A DNA stretch of 64,000 nt from Carnegiea gigantea. Its lineage: Eukaryota > Streptophyta > Magnoliopsida > Caryophyllales > Cactaceae. A program made the translations under genes and the position numbers. The stretch covers positions 1,091,501 to 1,155,500 of the forward strand of contig JAKOGI010000082.1 of NCBI GenBank assembly GCA_029747015.1, in the 5' to 3' direction. The notes beneath the pieces are model-generated. The model searched no databases, was not told the DNA's origin, and saw only the letters and a program-made list of their open reading frames with translations. Numbering within the stretch: position 1 is the first letter of the stretch; each line of letters opens with the position of its first letter. Positions 61,550 to 64,000 of this stretch are shown piece by piece.

Positions 61550-62907
61550 TCTGTCTCTCTCTCGATTTCCTTTGCTTCTGTTATGAGTTTTGTATCTCTG
61601 TCAACTCGGGGTTGTGTTCGAGTTTCAAACGAGCTACATTTTCTGGCTCTGATAATTTGATATTGTAAATCACAAAACTTTAAGAAAATCTCATCCAATT
61701 CCAAGTAGTTTGTATATTACAAGTCATGAATTAAAAACATAATCGTATGAACTTCAAATGTCACTATAAGATTGAATTTTTGGCCTAATCCTCTTGTTCT
61801 TTATATGTTCTCAAAATTGAATGAGTTTTTCTAATTAATTTATTTTTTTTTTTTTGGGTGTAAATAGAGGTGTAAGAGTGACGTAGGCAAGGGTAGGGAA
61901 GGGTAGTTGTTATACTATTTGGGATGCATTTTTGCTCTATTTTCATTTATGCTTACAGCATTGCCAATTAGTACAAATTTAGATGGGTAATTGGTATTTT
62001 GGTCAATTTGACAAAGAAATTGTTTGGAGGAGGTGTGAATTGGTATTATATTGGAGAAGGAAGCCATATATGTGGGTATATGAATATAATTTCATGAGGT
62101 GGGATATAACCTTGCTAACGTTAGGTAATATCCTGGGATGATTATGATGTTTGTCAAGGTTCTTTGTAGGCAGAATGTATGATGTAAAGTATTATTGATA
62201 TGCTTGTGTAACAGAGTATGATGGAAATATGTAGGTGTGTGATGTTTGTGTGAATATGGTGAATAACCTGTTAATGTCATGAAGTGTAGTTAGTAACATT
62301 TGATTCTTGTATGCAGATTGCAGCACTTGTATGCAACATTTGAAGTTGAGCACAAGCAATATTGATGATGCATAGCACATTAATTAGGGAAGTAGTCGTT
62401 GGTACAAGAGAGATTATTGTGTGTGTTGGGGAGTGTTAGATGATGGAGTTAATAGAGGAATGACCTCATTCTCATCCTTTATTTTACACATTTCATGCCA
62501 CACAACAGCAAAAACTATATGCCATTTTAGGTATGCCATTGGGCCGAGACACTTATCTCGACCTTGACAATAAATGCATATATGACATACTTCAATTTAT
62601 GTACGGGTTTTCCATCTTAATTGCCAAGTCAAGTACAAATGACGCATAACCTTGTAATAGTTTCCTCCAATTCACAACCCCATAACTCAATGCAGTTTAC
62701 TGTGGTTACCATTATAAGTTAACCTAGGTTATTAGTAGTTGTCATCCCGAGGCTCTCTATATAGTCATCCTGGGTTGTTGTTTACATTCACCTGGGTTGA
62801 AACGCCAACTATGCTAATTCAGTTCAGTACTATTAGAAAACTGAAAAACTATCTAATATTACAAAGCCAAAAACAACGTTGCAGACGGTACCAGCAACCA
62901 AATTATT
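61550..62907. other. Gene-free stretch after the MYB remnant
   Basis: I looked for R2/R3 MYB continuation and found none. At 62700-62800 short phrases such as AACCTAGGTTATTAG and CCTGGGTTG recur and connect to the repeats after 63180. Confidence 0.4.
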
Positions 62908-62910
62908 GTT

Positions 62911-62978
<68 letters not shown>

Positions 62979-63007
62979 TATTATTATTATTATTATTATA
63001 ATTATTA

Positions 63008-63047
<40 letters not shown>

Positions 63048-63078
63048 ATTGTTGTTGTTATTATTATTATTTTATTGT
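62908..63078. repeat. Compound trinucleotide microsatellite (ATC)n(ATT)n(GTT)n
   Basis: Roughly 24 ATC units, six ATT units, a short AATTATTATG bridge, then about 15 GTT units and decayed ATT/GTT units. Confidence 0.95.
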
Positions 63079-63240
63079 TGTTGTTCTTGAAATGTGGGTG
63101 TTGAATAGTCATAAAGCGACTTTTGAAGCAATACAATCTACCAACATCTTAAACTGTCTCCGAAATTATATGCAGTTAACTCAGGTTAATGAGTTGTACT
63201 AACCTAAGTTTACTATTTCGACTAACCCGAGTTTTCGAAT

Positions 63241-63280
63241 ATGTGTGTGTGTGTGTGTGTTGATAGATAGATAGATAGAT

Positions 63281-63314
<34 letters not shown>

Positions 63315-63316
63315 GT
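63241..63316. repeat. Compound (TG)n(GATA)n(CA)n(TA)n
   Basis: TGTG run, five GATA-type units, CACA run, then TATA. Confidence 0.95.
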
Positions 63317-63328
63317 GTGCATGTATAG

Positions 63329-63466
63329 CTTCGTAGTGGTCCATTTAAGCTGCATAATTTGATGCGCTAACCTAAACATTTGGCATAAATAGCCCGGGTT
63401 TGCATAATCATCTTGAGGGGATAACATTCCCATACCCCCCCGACACACACACACACGCACACACAC
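63329..63466 (+). repeat. CA-flanked ~150-bp repeat, copy 1
   Basis: It contains GTGGTCCATTTAAGCTGCAT, AATTTGATGCGCTAACC, and GAGGGGATAACATTCCCATA, then a CA microsatellite. Confidence 0.85.
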
Positions 63467-63476
63467 ACACATATAG

Positions 63477-63612
63477 TTTTGCAGCGGTCCATTTAAGGTG
63501 CATAATTTGATGCACTAACCCTAATATTTGGAATAGTTAACCAGGGTTTACACAGTTATCTGGAGGGGATAACATTCCCATACGATACACACACACACAC
63601 ACACACACACAC
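63477..63612 (+). repeat. CA-flanked ~150-bp repeat, copy 2
   Basis: Same order as copy 1: GCGGTCCATTTAAGGTGCAT, AATTTGATGCACTAACC, GGAGGGGATAACATTCCC, then CA repeats. About 85% identical to copy 1. Confidence 0.85.
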
Positions 63613-63965
63613 ATACTTGATGGAGCAAGAGGCCAACAGTATCAGGACAATCACAATGAGGTGAAGAAGCTTCTCTATGTCACCATTGTACCAAAACTTA
63701 CCCATCTTTTATGCATAAGAAGTTCATTATGTGGTTTCAAGAGAACCACAATGCTCTGTATACAACCAACCCCTCATAATGCATAGATAGTAGATCAGAG
63801 AAATGAGTAAAATGAATGTGCTATTCTCCTCTTAAGGGTTCTTTCTAATGTATCTTCGTAGTAATATCTCTAAAGTTGTAGAGTTCGCTTGATCATGATT
63901 TAGATTAATGTCATTATAAATCGTATCATGTATACAGATAAAGGACACCAAATAGCTTAGTAAAT
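63613..63965. other. Gene-free spacer
   Basis: No repeat or coding region supported between repeat copies 2 and 3. Confidence 0.4.
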
Positions 63966-64000
63966 AGCGGTACATTTAAGATGCATAATTTGATGCGCTA
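63966..64000 (+). repeat. CA-flanked repeat, copy 3, cut by the window edge
   Basis: GCGGTACATTTAAGATGCAT and AATTTGATGCGCTA match the first 35 bases of copies 1 and 2. Confidence 0.75.

Noticed and set aside
62739..63104. A frame with long His, Tyr and Val runs
   Set aside because: It is the translation of the trinucleotide microsatellite, not a protein.
1..64000. CRISPR arrays, bacterial operons, riboswitches or organellar inserts
   Set aside because: No regularly spaced repeats, ribosome-binding sites or recognisable organellar genes were seen; the direct repeats are tandem, SINE or MITE copies.

Overview
The window is nuclear DNA from a flowering plant, most likely a eudicot. The protein-coding loci have plant-specific architectures: a type-B cytokinin response regulator, an LLM-domain B-GATA factor, a COBRA-like GPI-anchored wall protein, a DUF1218 membrane protein and a hydroxyproline-rich protein. 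All multi-exon genes have GT-AG introns. Intergenic DNA is AT-rich and full of plant transposons (Au-type SINEs, Tourist/PIF-Harbinger and hAT MITEs, Helitrons, a Ty3/gypsy element). No species can be named from the sequence alone, and I saw no organellar, bacterial or viral insertion.

Layout. 1-2454: AT-rich DNA with one MITE. 2455-5478 (+): DUF1218 four-helix membrane protein, three exons; its 2.1-kb second intron holds a very large palindrome. 5479-16616: a long gene-free stretch with a SINE, a complete non-autonomous Helitron, a PIF/Harbinger MITE, two Tourist-like MITEs in inverted orientation, and an hAT-like element. 16617-17270 (+): GATA factor, three exons. 17271-24846: gene-free, with an Au SINE between duplicated blocks, a GC-rich island and inverted MITE copies. 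24847-25368 (-): proline-rich wall protein. 25369-30456: gene-free, with an hAT MITE. 30457-33567 (+): COBL7-type COBRA-like protein, two exons. 35749-41061 (-): type-B response regulator of the ARR1/ARR2 type, six exons. 41062-46177: gene-free. 46178-55654 (-): a decayed, non-processed copy of a DEAH-box RNA helicase gene (DHX37/FAS4-like), split within an exon by a dead Ty3/gypsy retrotransposon (46533-51889, +). 55655-61414: SINE fragment and Helitron(s). 61415-61549 (+): a lone first-exon remnant of an R2R3-MYB gene with a nonsense codon. 61550-64000: compound microsatellites and copies of a longer repeat.

The intact genes are unrelated neighbours, not a pathway cluster. Two or three (COBL7-like, the proline-rich protein and perhaps the DUF1218 protein) act at the cell surface or wall. 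The GATA factor and the type-B regulator both belong to cytokinin-linked transcriptional networks in model plants, but the sequence shows no direct connection here. I saw nothing that looks like a new multi-gene system. The most unusual structures are the intronic palindrome at 4246-4669, the helicase pseudogene split at a conserved codon, the tandemly structured Helitron near 58-60 kb, and a dispersed tRNA-like SINE family with at least four copies in the window.
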